Origin: Punica granatum
Lineage: Eukaryota > Streptophyta > Magnoliopsida > Myrtales > Lythraceae
Assembly: GCF_007655135.1 (NCBI RefSeq)
Contig: NC_045128.1
Coordinates: 32,768,811 to 32,832,810, forward strand
Length of the DNA stretch: 64,000 nucleotides
Direction: 5' to 3'
Position 1 is the first letter of the stretch. The number at the start of each line of letters is the position of its first letter. Under the pieces are notes generated by a model that was not told the origin of the DNA, made no database searches, and was given only the letters and a program-made list of their open reading frames with translations. Positions 46,466 through 57,504 of the stretch are shown piece by piece. The position numbers and the translations under genes were made by a program.

Positions 46466-47377
46466 TATCATGAAAAATTGATCAAACGAATTGTAAGGAG
46501 TGAATAGTTCCTTAAAGGGACTAGGAAAAGCTCCCGATTAAAATAGGTACAAAATCAATCTGGTCATGTTGATAGATCCTTTCTTCGTATTCTATGGAAC
46601 ACTGACATACATTTTAGGAATTCGTGTTATTGTTCCAAATTCGTTCATTCCCAGATTCATAGTAGGACTATAACTTGTGACATTTTCATCCAATTTACGT
46701 ATCGATGGCGATATTGTTCGGCTAGTTGTATAAAAAAGTATTTTCTAATAATCATTTAAAAGTTCTGTTTCTAGTTCAATTTGTTGATGGGATCAAAATG
46801 AAAAATTATCCTATCCTATCCCTTTAGAAGAATAATCTTTTGACTATGTACATTATTAAATCAACTTTTTGTGATGTATATATTTCACCAAAGCTAATCA
46901 AAGGAGTTATAACGGGTCAAAACAAGTCTATTAAAGAAACCACAAAGCTTTTTAAATTAAGATGGATACAGATGAATCTAATCATATTGATGGAATCTTT
47001 GTTCGCATTCCATGGAACACTGACACATTCCCATGTAGTTGTGAGTCACTAGTTTGCCTTAATCAACGGTCGGCCATATGGGAAAATTATATATGACCAA
47101 AAAAAAAAAAAAAGGAAAGAGGAATCCATGGGAGCCCCTCCACAAACATTCAGAAGGCAATCAATTAGATTGAAAGATACGATCTCAAATTGCAAATTTT
47201 CATTAACTAATTATTTAATATCCACTTTTCTCTGTTCACCGTGCTCCTTTTTTTTTCTTTTTTCTTTTTTAAATCTCATGTAACAGTAGGAACTGCTACG
47301 TATTTTACATGGGATGGATCTAAGCGTACTGTTCATCGACCATACGGGTTATCGTCATAAATCTTATGTATCCTAAA
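45066..47377. other. Spacer with simple repeats, a SINE and an old tandem duplication
   Basis: Contents: TA tract (about 45173-45190), AAT/ATA triplet tract (about 45322-45353), SINE copy (45706-45834), TA tract (46432-46462) and an imperfect tandem duplication. In the duplication, 46330-46640 resembles 46785-47050: both have 'gggatcaa.a.gaaaattatcc' followed about 190-260 bp later by a 'tatggaacactgacac' block. The last part is probably the JOX 3' flank. No gene is supported. Confidence 0.5.
45706..45834 (-). mobile_element. tRNA-derived (Au-like) SINE copy
   Basis: On the minus strand it begins GTAGCGCAATAGCGCATG (A-box-like). A degenerate B box follows in CCACAGGTTTGATACTTAG, then an AT-rich end with TTATTAATTATTTAGAATT. 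It shares this order with 3172-3312 and 31392-31531. Confidence 0.55.
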
Positions 47378-49383
47378 TCATCTAGGAGACATTAACGAAT
47401 CCACATGAGACTTCCCCTGGGGGCCCATCGTCCGTATGAAGAGGCGGTACTGGTCAAACGTCATGGGGGTGTACGGTGCTGGATTCCCTGGCGTCACGAG
47501 TTCCTTTGCAGGTCCGATCGGTATGTCGCTCTTCGGGTTGTAAAAAAATGCTAAAGAGACCCGCTCCTTGGATGAGTTAACGATCACCCTGTGCTCGACG
47601 CTCTTGTATATCGCGTTGCTTAAAATCTTCAAAAATGAAAAAAAAGAAACTGAAGTTAAAAATTGGCAACAAGTACAACATCATCACTTAAGTCGGCACT
47701 TAATTAATGTGGCTTTTTTTTAACCTTTTAAATGACGAGATCGCACAAACTTAATAATGCAAATTTTTTACTAGGAAAACGACCAAAATATATGCCAAAT
47801 AGCCAATGATATTCTGGCACCTTCACTTCGAATGCATAGGATTGAAAGACCACCTGGGGAGACCCCTTGGCAAGAAAGCAACATTGAATTGTGATCAGTA
47901 CTAACATTGTCATTCTAGGATCTTACCAGCTTATATTATCCAAATTTTGGTCATTATTTATTTTCAATGATTTGTTTTTTATTTTGTAAATTTGATAGGA
48001 TTGGAACAAACCCACTTGATATGTTATTTAATTTGTAGCTTTAAACCCGCAATCTTTTTTTTTTTTTTTAACAGAACAGACGACGATTCAAACAAACTAA
48101 GCTGAACAAAACTGGACACATGCACTCCTAATAGAATCTCCTAACATAAGACAAATTTTCAGTTAGATTTTGCATAGATAAATTGGCATTTGATAGGATC
48201 TTTCCTTAGATTATCCTTGTCCTCCTCATTCATAAAATAACAACCAATCAAATTATTCAATGTACATCCAAAAAAGGAGGGAAAAAAAAAAGGCAACTTA
48301 GCCAATGATAGATATTTTAACCGGATATAAATTTGAGAAAACAGAGTATTTTGTTTTTGTTTGCTTGATAAGGCAGGAATCAGAGGGTTCATAGACAATT
48401 CTCAGTCAAACATGTCTTAATATAAAGATAGGACGCAAGAGAATCAAATCACCTGAATTTGATCCCCGATGTTGACGATGAATGCGTGGGGTGCGGGCTT
48501 CACTGTTATCCAGTTCCCATCCTTCCGGACCTGGAGTCCGGGGACGTGGTTGTCAGGGAGGAGAAGGGTCATGCCACCTGGGTCCGAGTGGGATGAGAGG
48601 CCGAGCGTCAAGTCGGGCTGTGGGCACTTGGGGTAGAAATTGACCCTTAGGCACGCACCGATGTCCTCTCCCCCGAACGCATTCTGGAGGTAATCTTCTC
48701 CGAGGCCGAGGTTCACCGATAGAATCTTCATGAGCCTCCCTGCAAGCATCACGAGCTGCTTCCCGTACTCGTTGATCACTTCCCTGGAAGCATCGTTCAA
48801 AGAATTTTAAGCATAACTCGGAAATTTTTCCACGGTTAAACAGTAACTTTTTCAAAAGGTAGTTAATTCGGTTACTTGTCAATCACCTGCAGGAGGCGGG
48901 AAGAGCAGGCCATTTGTTGTAGTCCTTGAGGCAGAGGGGCAGGTAGTGAAGGAAGTAGTAATCGCTCCAATCAAGAATGGCGCCCTTCTCTACCCCGAGC
49001 CGGCTCCCGTACCCTTCGTAGGTCTTCGGGGAGTTTGCATAGGCCTGCTTGAGCTCCATGGGCAGGTGGAAGAACTCTCGCCACACCTCACGGGCCTGGT
49101 CCATCAGCTCGGGGCTCACCCCGTGGTTCACTACCTGGAAGAAGCCCCACTCCCGGCAGGCCTCGGAGACCCGACGAATTATGTCGTCAGCCCCATCATC
49201 CCGGCCTGTGAACCCACCGAGGTCGATGATTGGGATGTTCACCCCGTCAGGGAAGGAGGACCCCACTGAGGGCCGGTCTGACATGGGCTTGACATAACGG
49301 TTAGGGACTTTTGATATGTCACTGTTGGATAGCGACTGGACGCGTACCACTGGCTCGGGCCAGTCCTGCTGGAGGGTGCTCAT
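47378..49383 (-). CDS. JOX: 2-oxoglutarate/Fe(II) oxygenase, jasmonate-induced oxygenase (JOX) type
   Basis: Three exons on the minus strand: 48887-49383, 48453-48783, 47378-47626. They total 1077 nt, giving 358 aa, the usual length for the family. An N-terminal DIOX_N region includes PIIDLGGF and EWGFFQVVNHGV (about 50-105). The catalytic double-stranded beta-helix has the iron triad His231-x-Asp233 (SSHSDPGG) and His288 (VEHRV), and the 2-oxoglutarate-binding RxS (Arg298-Val-Ser300). Arg212 in LRVNFYPKCPQ and the C-terminal LFIRT block (Phe339, Arg341) are in positions recalled to contact jasmonate in JOX enzymes. JOX enzymes hydroxylate jasmonic acid to 12-OH-JA in the cytosol, lowering jasmonate signalling. 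It neighbours the phosphatase and CCR genes as At3g55970 does in Arabidopsis. A related DMR6/DLO-type or flavonol-synthase-like role is less likely. Confidence 0.93.
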
Positions 49384-50257
49384 GTCTCCAGGAACTTCCC
49401 TTTGGCTTTGATCTCGAGGCTGATCCTATGATTGCAGTGCGATGAAATAAATATAATCTTGTGTTATAGAGAGGGAGAGGCTTTCCGTTGGGAGGAAGAT
49501 GTTGAAATGAACGGATGAGAGCGGCAGTTAAAAGAAGAGTCGGGAGTTAGTGGGAAGGCTGACCGCTGAACAAAGAAAGGGACGTGATTGAAAACGTGAA
49601 ATTAGTGTCGGGATTGAAAATATAATAAAAAAATATTTTTGTGTTGTTAATGTTCACTTGTGGTTCTGTTTCTTCCTGTCGTCTTGCTTGTTGATTTGTC
49701 AATTTGGGGGGACTCCCATCTTTCTTTTTTCCCACGTCGTTGTCGTAAAAATCGGCCCGATAGCATAAGAACAAAATACACATGCAGTTTAATCGACCGC
49801 GATATGCAATTCAAACCATATATAAAAATTCATGGATGATAGGGCTCTAAAAGGGATCGAGACGAGTGCTTAATATATTTTTCCGGTGCCGTGATCGACT
49901 TTGCTTATCCCATTATATCCCGAGAAAATTAACGAACTCGAACTTCCTTTTGCTCTAAAAGAAACAGATGGTAACAGCAGAGAACAGATCACAACGACAT
50001 TCGCTGATAATCAATTGTCAAAAGAATAAATCATAATTACAAATTAACCACAACCATATTTGTCCCCTTTTGGCTGTTATTCATGTCATATGGGTGTGGA
50101 AAAATCAATTAAAAAAACAAAAGAGATGAATCATAGGCTTCAATAAAACAGCTGTTATTAAAAAAATGAAAAAAAAAAGAGGATGCTTGTTTGGCATGAT
50201 TCTACTATGATTGTCTTTTATATATGCATAATAATCAGTGTGGGTTTACTTCATAAA
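49384..50257. other. JOX upstream region
   Basis: Promoter and 5'UTR of the JOX-type gene (minus strand), then spacer. No further ORF is supported. No clear TATA box position can be fixed. Confidence 0.4.
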
Positions 50258-50640
50258 CCTTGACAAGATGAGATTCTGATTATCAAACAGTGAACATTAT
50301 TATCTGATAATGAAGAGGTTTCATATTGGATACTCATGGTGAAATCATTTGTGCAATTTTATTTTGTTTATTCTATGGAAAATGATAATAAGTGGAGATA
50401 GTTGAGGAAATTATTTCGAATTGAAACCATTATAAGAGCCAATATGAAATTCATTGGATTATTATAAATTTTCTATGCTCATCAAAATTAGGGCGTAGCG
50501 TAATGGTGAAGACTCTCACCTGATAATAAAAAGATTTCATGTTTGATACCTAGTGAAATTATCTGTGTCCCTTTATTAATTATTATGATTTCTATTTCAT
50601 TAACTAGGTTTTCGGATCTCTCTCATAATAAAAAGAAAAT
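50258..50640 (+). mobile_element. Two adjacent tRNA-derived SINE-like copies
   Basis: The second copy (50491-50640) starts GGGCGTAGCGTAATGGTGAA, a good A box. A degenerate B box (TTTGATACC) follows about 45 bp later, then TTTATTAATTATTATGATTT. The first copy (50258-50380) repeats the middle block ATCTGATAATGAAGAGGTTTC ... GGATACTCATGGTGAAATC. They lie in tandem in the same orientation, opposite to the other SINE copies in the window. Confidence 0.45.
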
Positions 50641-50733
50641 TGCTATACTTATATGCTTTTTTTTTCTAATTATTAGAGGATTCACGAGCCTGATAAAAAG
50701 ATAGCAAAGGAAATTTTTTAAAAAAAAAGAAGG

Positions 50734-51557
50734 AAAAAGACCAAAATCCCCCTTGTGGTTTGAGGTTGTGACAAATCGCACCATGTTCTTTTATTTGAGA
50801 CAATTAGCTCCCTTGTGGTTTGCTCCGTTAGACATAGGGGATTACGGCGTTAACTTTTTTTTTCATTTTCAGCCCTCAATCTTTAACTTTTTAATCATTT
50901 TGATTATAAATATTTTTCTTTTATCATTCATATCCTAAACTTTTTATTTTGTTTCATTTTAGTCCAACAAAGAAAATCGAAAGGGAATCGGGGTCGAGGC
51001 CGCCAATTGGCGATTTCTGTGGACACCGGCGACCTCGATGAAGGTGTCAAGATCCTCGGTCGATTCGAGGTCAGGGCCGCCAATCGGCGACCCCGACTCC
51101 TCCACCGAGGTTACGAGCGCCCACAGAAGACGTTGGCGACCCCGGTAGAGGGGTCGGGGACCTCCGACTTGGAGTCCCCGATAGATTCGGGGTCGGGGCC
51201 GCTAATTGGCGACCCTGACCCCTCTACCGAGGTTGCCGGCATCCTCTGTGGGCACCGGTGACCCCGATGGAGGGGTTGGGGTCGTCGATTGGCGGTCCCA
51301 ACCTCCCTTCCCTTTCGATTTTCTTTGTTGGATTAAAATGAAATAAAATGAAAAGTTTAGGATATGAATGATAAAAGAAAAAAAAATATAACCAAAATGA
51401 TTAAAAGGTTAAAGATTGAGGATTAAAAATGAAAAAAAATTAACGCCGTAACCCCTATGTCTAACAGAACAAACCACATGAGGCTAATTATCCAAAAAAA
51501 AAACATAGTGCAATTTGTCTCAATCCCAAATTATAAGGGAGATTTTTGTCTTTTTTT
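50734..51557. mobile_element. Foldback/MITE-like element with ~257-bp terminal inverted repeats and GC-rich core
   Basis: The left arm 50734-50991 and right arm 51302-51557 are inverted copies, for example GTTAGACATAGGGG / CCCCTATGTCTAAC and CCAACAAAGAAAATCGAAAG / CTTTCGATTTTCTTTGTTGG. The arms are AT-rich. The 310-bp core (50992-51301) is very GC-rich and built from repeats around GCCAATTGGCGACC and ACCCCTCTACCGAGGTTGCC. No transposase is present. The superfamily cannot be assigned; no clear target-site duplication is visible in the A-rich flanks. Confidence 0.8.
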
Positions 51558-53761
51558 CAAAAAAAAAAACGAAAGAACTAGCCATAATCAAACGCAAAAC
51601 TCTCCTGATTTCATGTCAAGATGGGTTCCACTACAATACTCCTCTTGGTTACTCTGATCGACGATTTTTTTTTTCATAAGATCAATTGTTAAGGAAGATA
51701 AATAATCTGAAAAGAAATGCACGATATGATTTGAAACTTAATTCTTTTACTGACAATTTATGAAATGAGTTTCATTATTATCAAAAAAGAAACAAAATTC
51801 CGCTGAATTCTATGAATCACTCGCAATGCCCTTGAACGTTGATAAAATTATAATCAATACTTTAGTGAGTCAGTAAACTTTTTTGAGGCGAAAAATGTCT
51901 CTTGTTTATTTATCACATTAGTAGTTGAATGGTCGACCTCATTCTAACTAAGCCAATAAGAAAGGGCTTTTCTTCTCATTTTATTAACATCAAGATTCTT
52001 TTGAGACATCATCTTTTCTATGTATTTTTAATTAACTAGGGGAAGATGGACTATGTGAAGATCATGCCCTAAATTAATTTTTGTGGGGAAAGAAAAAGCA
52101 AATCGAGCTTTTGCTATATGTTTTACCAATTTTGAGACTAATCCTGGTCGGCAAAATAATTAACTAATTTCATATATTTGTTGTGTATGCTTTTTTTTTG
52201 TTATAAAAGAGGTTTATGAAATAAAAATTTTAATATCTAATAAATGAGTATCAATAATCCCACTGAATATCTAATTTGAAATTAAGTAACAATATTGACT
52301 GTTATGTACCCCTTTGATACTGTATATTCTTATTTATATATCTTAAATTAAAGTGCCGTTGACTTTTTACACGCACAAACGGAAAAATAGCCACTCAAAT
52401 ATTGGAAGCAAATTACTCAAATAATTTGTCGGTTCGGGCATATGAATGACACTAGATTTGACCAATCACAAATTAAACAAAAATTATTAGGTACACTAAA
52501 TCATCTAATAAAAACTTTATATGGGATTCTATCACCATTGGCAACCAAAAAAAAATCGCCGTGATTATTTTCTTTTTAGCCATTAGATCAAATTAGGTAA
52601 AATCCAGACCGTACAAGTGTCTAAATTCTTTTTATATGAAGATTCATGCCTCTATTTTTAACTTTTGATATTTCCGACTATGCGTTTTCTCAACGATACC
52701 TGGTTGCGCCCGTGAACGTCTTGAATCTGATTTGACATTAAACCGAATGATATCTAGGTTTAATTATTAAACAAAATAAAAAGAAAAAAATAAATTAAAA
52801 TTTAAACAAATTTTAATATCCCATACCCATTTCCATCGACAAAAAAATCAAATCAACCCACCAATCCCCAAGGTTTAATCTCTCTCATGTGTAGCTCGGC
52901 AGAAAGGCTCGAGTTTTACAAGTCTGCGAGAGATGAGATCGATTTTGTTTCATGGGATAGGTGACAGAGATGAATGACTCTCAGTTTTCATTTGGAACCC
53001 TGCCAAATGATGTCTTTCTCTGAACAATCTGATTTGTTGTTTCCTCTCCTCTCCGATTGAATGAAGCTCATGATCGGAACCCCCATCCTTTCTCAACTTG
53101 CAAGAACCAGACTCTCTCTCTCTATGCTATGACGATGAAATTGATCGAGGAACATATACGGAGATGAAAATTTGTTTAATATAAAATTTATTATTTTTGC
53201 TTTCTTTTTTAATAAATTAAATTGTTCTTTATTTGATAGAACCAGTAGATTTCGTCTGGTTTTATATCAAATTAGATTCGAGCCGTTCACAGCAAGACCG
53301 GGCGTTATCGAGAATATGAATAGTTAAAAATATTGAAAGTCAAATATTGAGAGGGTGAATCTTTGGGTAAAAAGAATTTGGACACGTGTACAGTCTGGAT
53401 CTTATATAATTTGATCTAACGGTTGAAAAGAAAAAAACCATGATAGTTTTTTTTTAACCACCCATGATAGCATCACCCAAAACTTCATAAGAAAGATTGA
53501 TCATTAAAGAACATGTGATTATCACAAATACTGTAAAATAAAAATATTAAAATTGAATCGACCTAATACAATTAATAAAAGAAACTTAAATATATAAATG
53601 GATTTGGCTCTATAGGTTAATAACTTATAAGGTCATGGATTGGACACGTATCCAAATTATTTCTACATTTTTGAAGAAGAAGAAGTGTTACGTATCTATC
53701 TGTTGACTTATTATGATTTTGTAGATTACTTATCTGTCGACTCTACTTAATTAGAAATCCT

Positions 53762-53795
<34 letters not shown>

Positions 53796-56700
53796 GAACA
53801 TATATGTGGAGTATATAAAAAATCCAAGTTGGGGACGACAAAAGTCGTGGGAATTTCGAAGCTCTCTTGGAAGGACCCAAGGAAGGTACATATAATGATC
53901 TTATTTGTGTAAATGTCAACAAAATAAATATATTAAATTTACCCCCAAAAACTTACCCAAAAGAAAAAAATTACCCCCAAAATAAAGCAATAAATTTATG
54001 CAAATTAACCCATGAATAGAACAAACCTATCTGAATTACATCTCGTAATGGTATTTATTTAGTTATCCACCACAATAAAAGCCACCTATTAGTGTTTCGA
54101 TATGTACGTTTTAATATTCAGTCGGTCCACGATTTTCACGCAAAAGAAAGTTCTTTTCTTTCCTTTTGTTTTTTTTTTTTCTCAAGAACAATGAAAGGTG
54201 AATTAGTGAAAGGAATAAGAAGAAATTATTTTTAAGGATAATTACTATAATTATTCCATTTTAATCATAATCCTTTTCTCAATTTCCACGTGCGTCGTAA
54301 TTCTCCACTGTGTAAAGAATCAATGAAATATATTCCTCCGAAAAGAAAAAGTCTTACGCACCCAAAAAAAAATGATGAAATATATACCCGAAAGTGTCAG
54401 TAATAGCCATCGAGACTTTTTTCTTCAAAAGATTCTTCTTTTGGGTATTTTTCTAATTACCGAAAGATTTGATATGCATTACGTTATAAGTTGAAACTAA
54501 ATTATCTGTCAGAAATTTTTTTGTTTTCTAGAAGCTTAATTCAGTTTTCCTTAATTAATTAATCTATGGCAGACTCTTTGGCCTGATATACTTTATTATA
54601 AAATTATGTATATTTCTTTTTTGTCAGAAAATATATGTATTTTATATATACCGACAAAAAAAGAAAAGAAAAGAGAGAAATTATCTAGTGAGTGTTCGCC
54701 TTAAGCCAATAACAAATAGAACTTTTAGATGGGCTAACAAATAGTAAATGGAAACTAACGATTTGTGATTTATATAATCAAATTTAACTTAATTTTACTT
54801 GACTTTTTCATCAATTGAATAACACAATCATTACTTTTTTATTTTTTTTTTCAAATTCTCTAACATATTTTTCCGAACTACTTTTTTCTTCATCTCCTCA
54901 AATCAAACTTAATTTCGTTACTGAACGCAATGTAAATTTCCACCAGATTACCTAAGACAAACAGTTATTCTTATAGATTATGTAATAATTTCTCCCTGAT
55001 AGAACGTAATAAAAAGAAAAAAATTATGCCAAGGCCGCATCAAGTTATGATTTCTGAATTAATATGATGTCTACGCATAAGCTATAGAGGAGGCGTAATT
55101 CACAGATCAAGGTTGCTGATTTGATCTCCCCTTCAAATTGGGCATGTTGGACATAGAGCTTCTCAATCAAGGAAGTTGCCTTATATAGAAGTACATCACA
55201 CAAAAACTGCTAGATCTAAATGGGTTTTATTATGCATAAACCGAAAAAAAAAAAGAAAATAAACCGAAAAAAGGATTTTATGCAATAATTATCTAGAAGA
55301 TTGCAAATCTGTAATTAGGTACCTCTTCCAGGTCTCTTCCACTCCCTAATTTTGTATAGACCATCTTCTTCTTGATGCGTTTGAGAGAAGAGCTATGGGA
55401 TAGGAAATCGAAATGACTTATTATTATCTGTTTATACATGTATATATTATATTATTATAGAAAAATATAAGCTATATAGGAGTAAATGTAAATGCTGCAT
55501 GGGCAATTAATGGAAAAAAAACAAGGGACACGGGAAAAACAAGGAAAAAGTGGGGTGAAATATTAAACTAAAAGTGATCAAGAGATGAAGATGCATGGCC
55601 AGCGGCATTTGCATGCGAACAGAATCGCCACGTTATTCATGCAATTTGGCACGTCCTTGTATGCATGCAGACCTCACGAGATTCTCACACTATCACATAT
55701 ACACATACACAAAATAATATTTATATTATATTATATAATTTGGATAGATATAATAAAATATATATTATAATATATTCCTTTTATTGTGAGTGGACAAATA
55801 ATGACCTATAATAAAAATCCCATAAAAACTTACGCATAGATATAGGTGCAAATATAAATATATATAGGTATATAATTTCCACATTTTCATACGATAAGAT
55901 ATATATATATATATTTGCATTTTAATTCCTTCAATTTACCGGATTTGAACTCAAGACCCTTATTTCCACAGAGTATGCAAATCACTTCATTACATTTTTC
56001 TTAATTTTATTTGAAATAATCAATTACAAAAAGAAATTATTTTATTGTATGCCATAGAGAAAAGTATAATAGAAGTTATACAGGTAAAAAAAATGATTAT
56101 GAATGAAAAATACCTATCAGAATAATTGCACCCTTTTTTTTCTTCCTTTTTAAAAGTATATATTGAAGCGAATATATGGAATTCGAATTAGTACGTTTAA
56201 GTGTGGTGTTTATTCACCCAAAAAAATATAGTGTAGTGTTTAATTTGTCTAAGGAAATATAATACAAGAAGTGGTTGCATATCCTTAGCACGGATGCATC
56301 CATATAGCAGAGGCTATTTTGCTCTTTAATTACTCCAATCAAATTTTTTATCCTCACTTGATGTTGCATGCTTATCCAGCTCAACTAACCGCATTAATTA
56401 CTTTTCCTTGTTATTTTAATTACAATTATTATATCATAAGTGTGTACATGTTTCACGCATGGGCGCACTAGCCAGTTAGTTTGATTTGATTAAAGATATA
56501 TATAATATTAATCCACCGAAAAAAGATATATATATATATATAACATTAATCACAGACAATTAGTATTCATTGTTGAGGTTATAATTAGATTAAGTATAAA
56601 AAAACCTATATTAAAATCTAATCGGTACCAAGAGTCCCTCGTGTGGAAGAAGTAGGGGTTGATAAATTTACAACGCGTATCAAGAATCAAGTATATTTTT

Positions 56701-56802
56701 TGTTCCCAATAGACGCATATCACGAATAAAACCGTAAAATTATATCAAGAATCAGAGGCTACCCATTTGATGAGTCTCTCTGTTAATTAATTTTAGGCCT
56801 AC
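51558..56802. other. Long AT-rich gene-free spacer
   Basis: No coding region is supported. Contents: CA then TA microsatellite (about 53763-53795); MITE-like family Y copy 4, inverted (54768-54935); TA tracts at about 55898-55913 and 56525-56542; and several short AT-rich blocks resembling retroposon tails. Nothing indicates a gene. Confidence 0.5.
54768..54935 (-). repeat. MITE-like dispersed repeat, family Y copy 4 (inverted)
   Basis: Inverted relative to the copy at 8028-8290; shares 'aacacaatcattact', 'tctctaaca' and 'aaatcaaacttaattt' type blocks. It is the shortest and most diverged copy. Confidence 0.4.
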
Positions 56803-57490
56803 TGATGCGGACCTCACGAAGGATTGTGAAACCCGACGACCAACTTGAATCGATTCCCAGATCACCAAACACAGATTTAGATAAAGAGGATTATTGACCC
56901 GTTGTTTATAGAGAAACAAGAACCAACAATATCAAGATAAGGATTATCGATCCGTTGTTTATGAAGAAACAAGAACCAATAATATCAAAGTGTACCGAAC
57001 AATCACAAGCTGTCACACTTGCTCGTTCGAAGGAGTTCAATGAAGAACAAAGAAGAAAATCTCACCAAAATACCAGAATAATCTGCCCTGATCAGCTACT
57101 CAGCCTCCTTTATATAAGCTTAGGAGAAACTGGAAACTAACAAACTAGGCAACTGGAATATCCTTAGTTTCCTAAAGCCAGAAATAACAGAGGAAACTAA
57201 ATAAAGGTTATCTAGAATAGTTGGCAGTCTTTTATTCCATCTTCAGCATCTCATGGCAAGTCAAGTGAATAAAGACCTTTGGAGACCCAATTGAATTGGA
57301 CTCCTCTTGGCCCAAAAAGCCCATCAGCAAGCTCTCCATAGCTTGTTGGATTTGTTTGGCCTTCGCCCGTGTGATTGGCCCACTCGGAACATGCAAGCCT
57401 CCAAGATCTTGTGCTTCAGCTCCCTCTTCGGGAGTCCGACTTCCAAGCTCATGTGCATCAGCCTCATTGTCATGCCCATGATCCTCATCA
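56803..57490 (-). repeat. 3' LTR of the gypsy element
   Basis: A 688-bp direct repeat of 61464-62151. On the minus strand it starts TGATGAGGATCATGGGCATG and ends CGTGAGGTCCGCATCA. A TTTATATAAG TATA-like sequence (CTTATATAAA on minus) lies at about 57110-57120. The outermost 259 bp of the LTR (57232-57490) is also the 3' end of the pol frame. Confidence 0.92.
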
Positions 57491-57504
57491 TTCTCCCGCT
57501 CTTC
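57491..57504 (-). other. Polypurine tract of the gypsy element
   Basis: On the minus strand GAAGAGCGGGAGAA directly precedes the 3' LTR (TGATGAGG...). It is purine apart from one C. It would prime plus-strand DNA synthesis. Unusually it is itself part of the pol reading frame. Confidence 0.65.

Noticed and set aside
51007..51261. 84-codon ORF with unusually high GC content
   Set aside because: It falls in the repeat-built core of the foldback element; the translation follows the nucleotide repeat and has no protein-like features.
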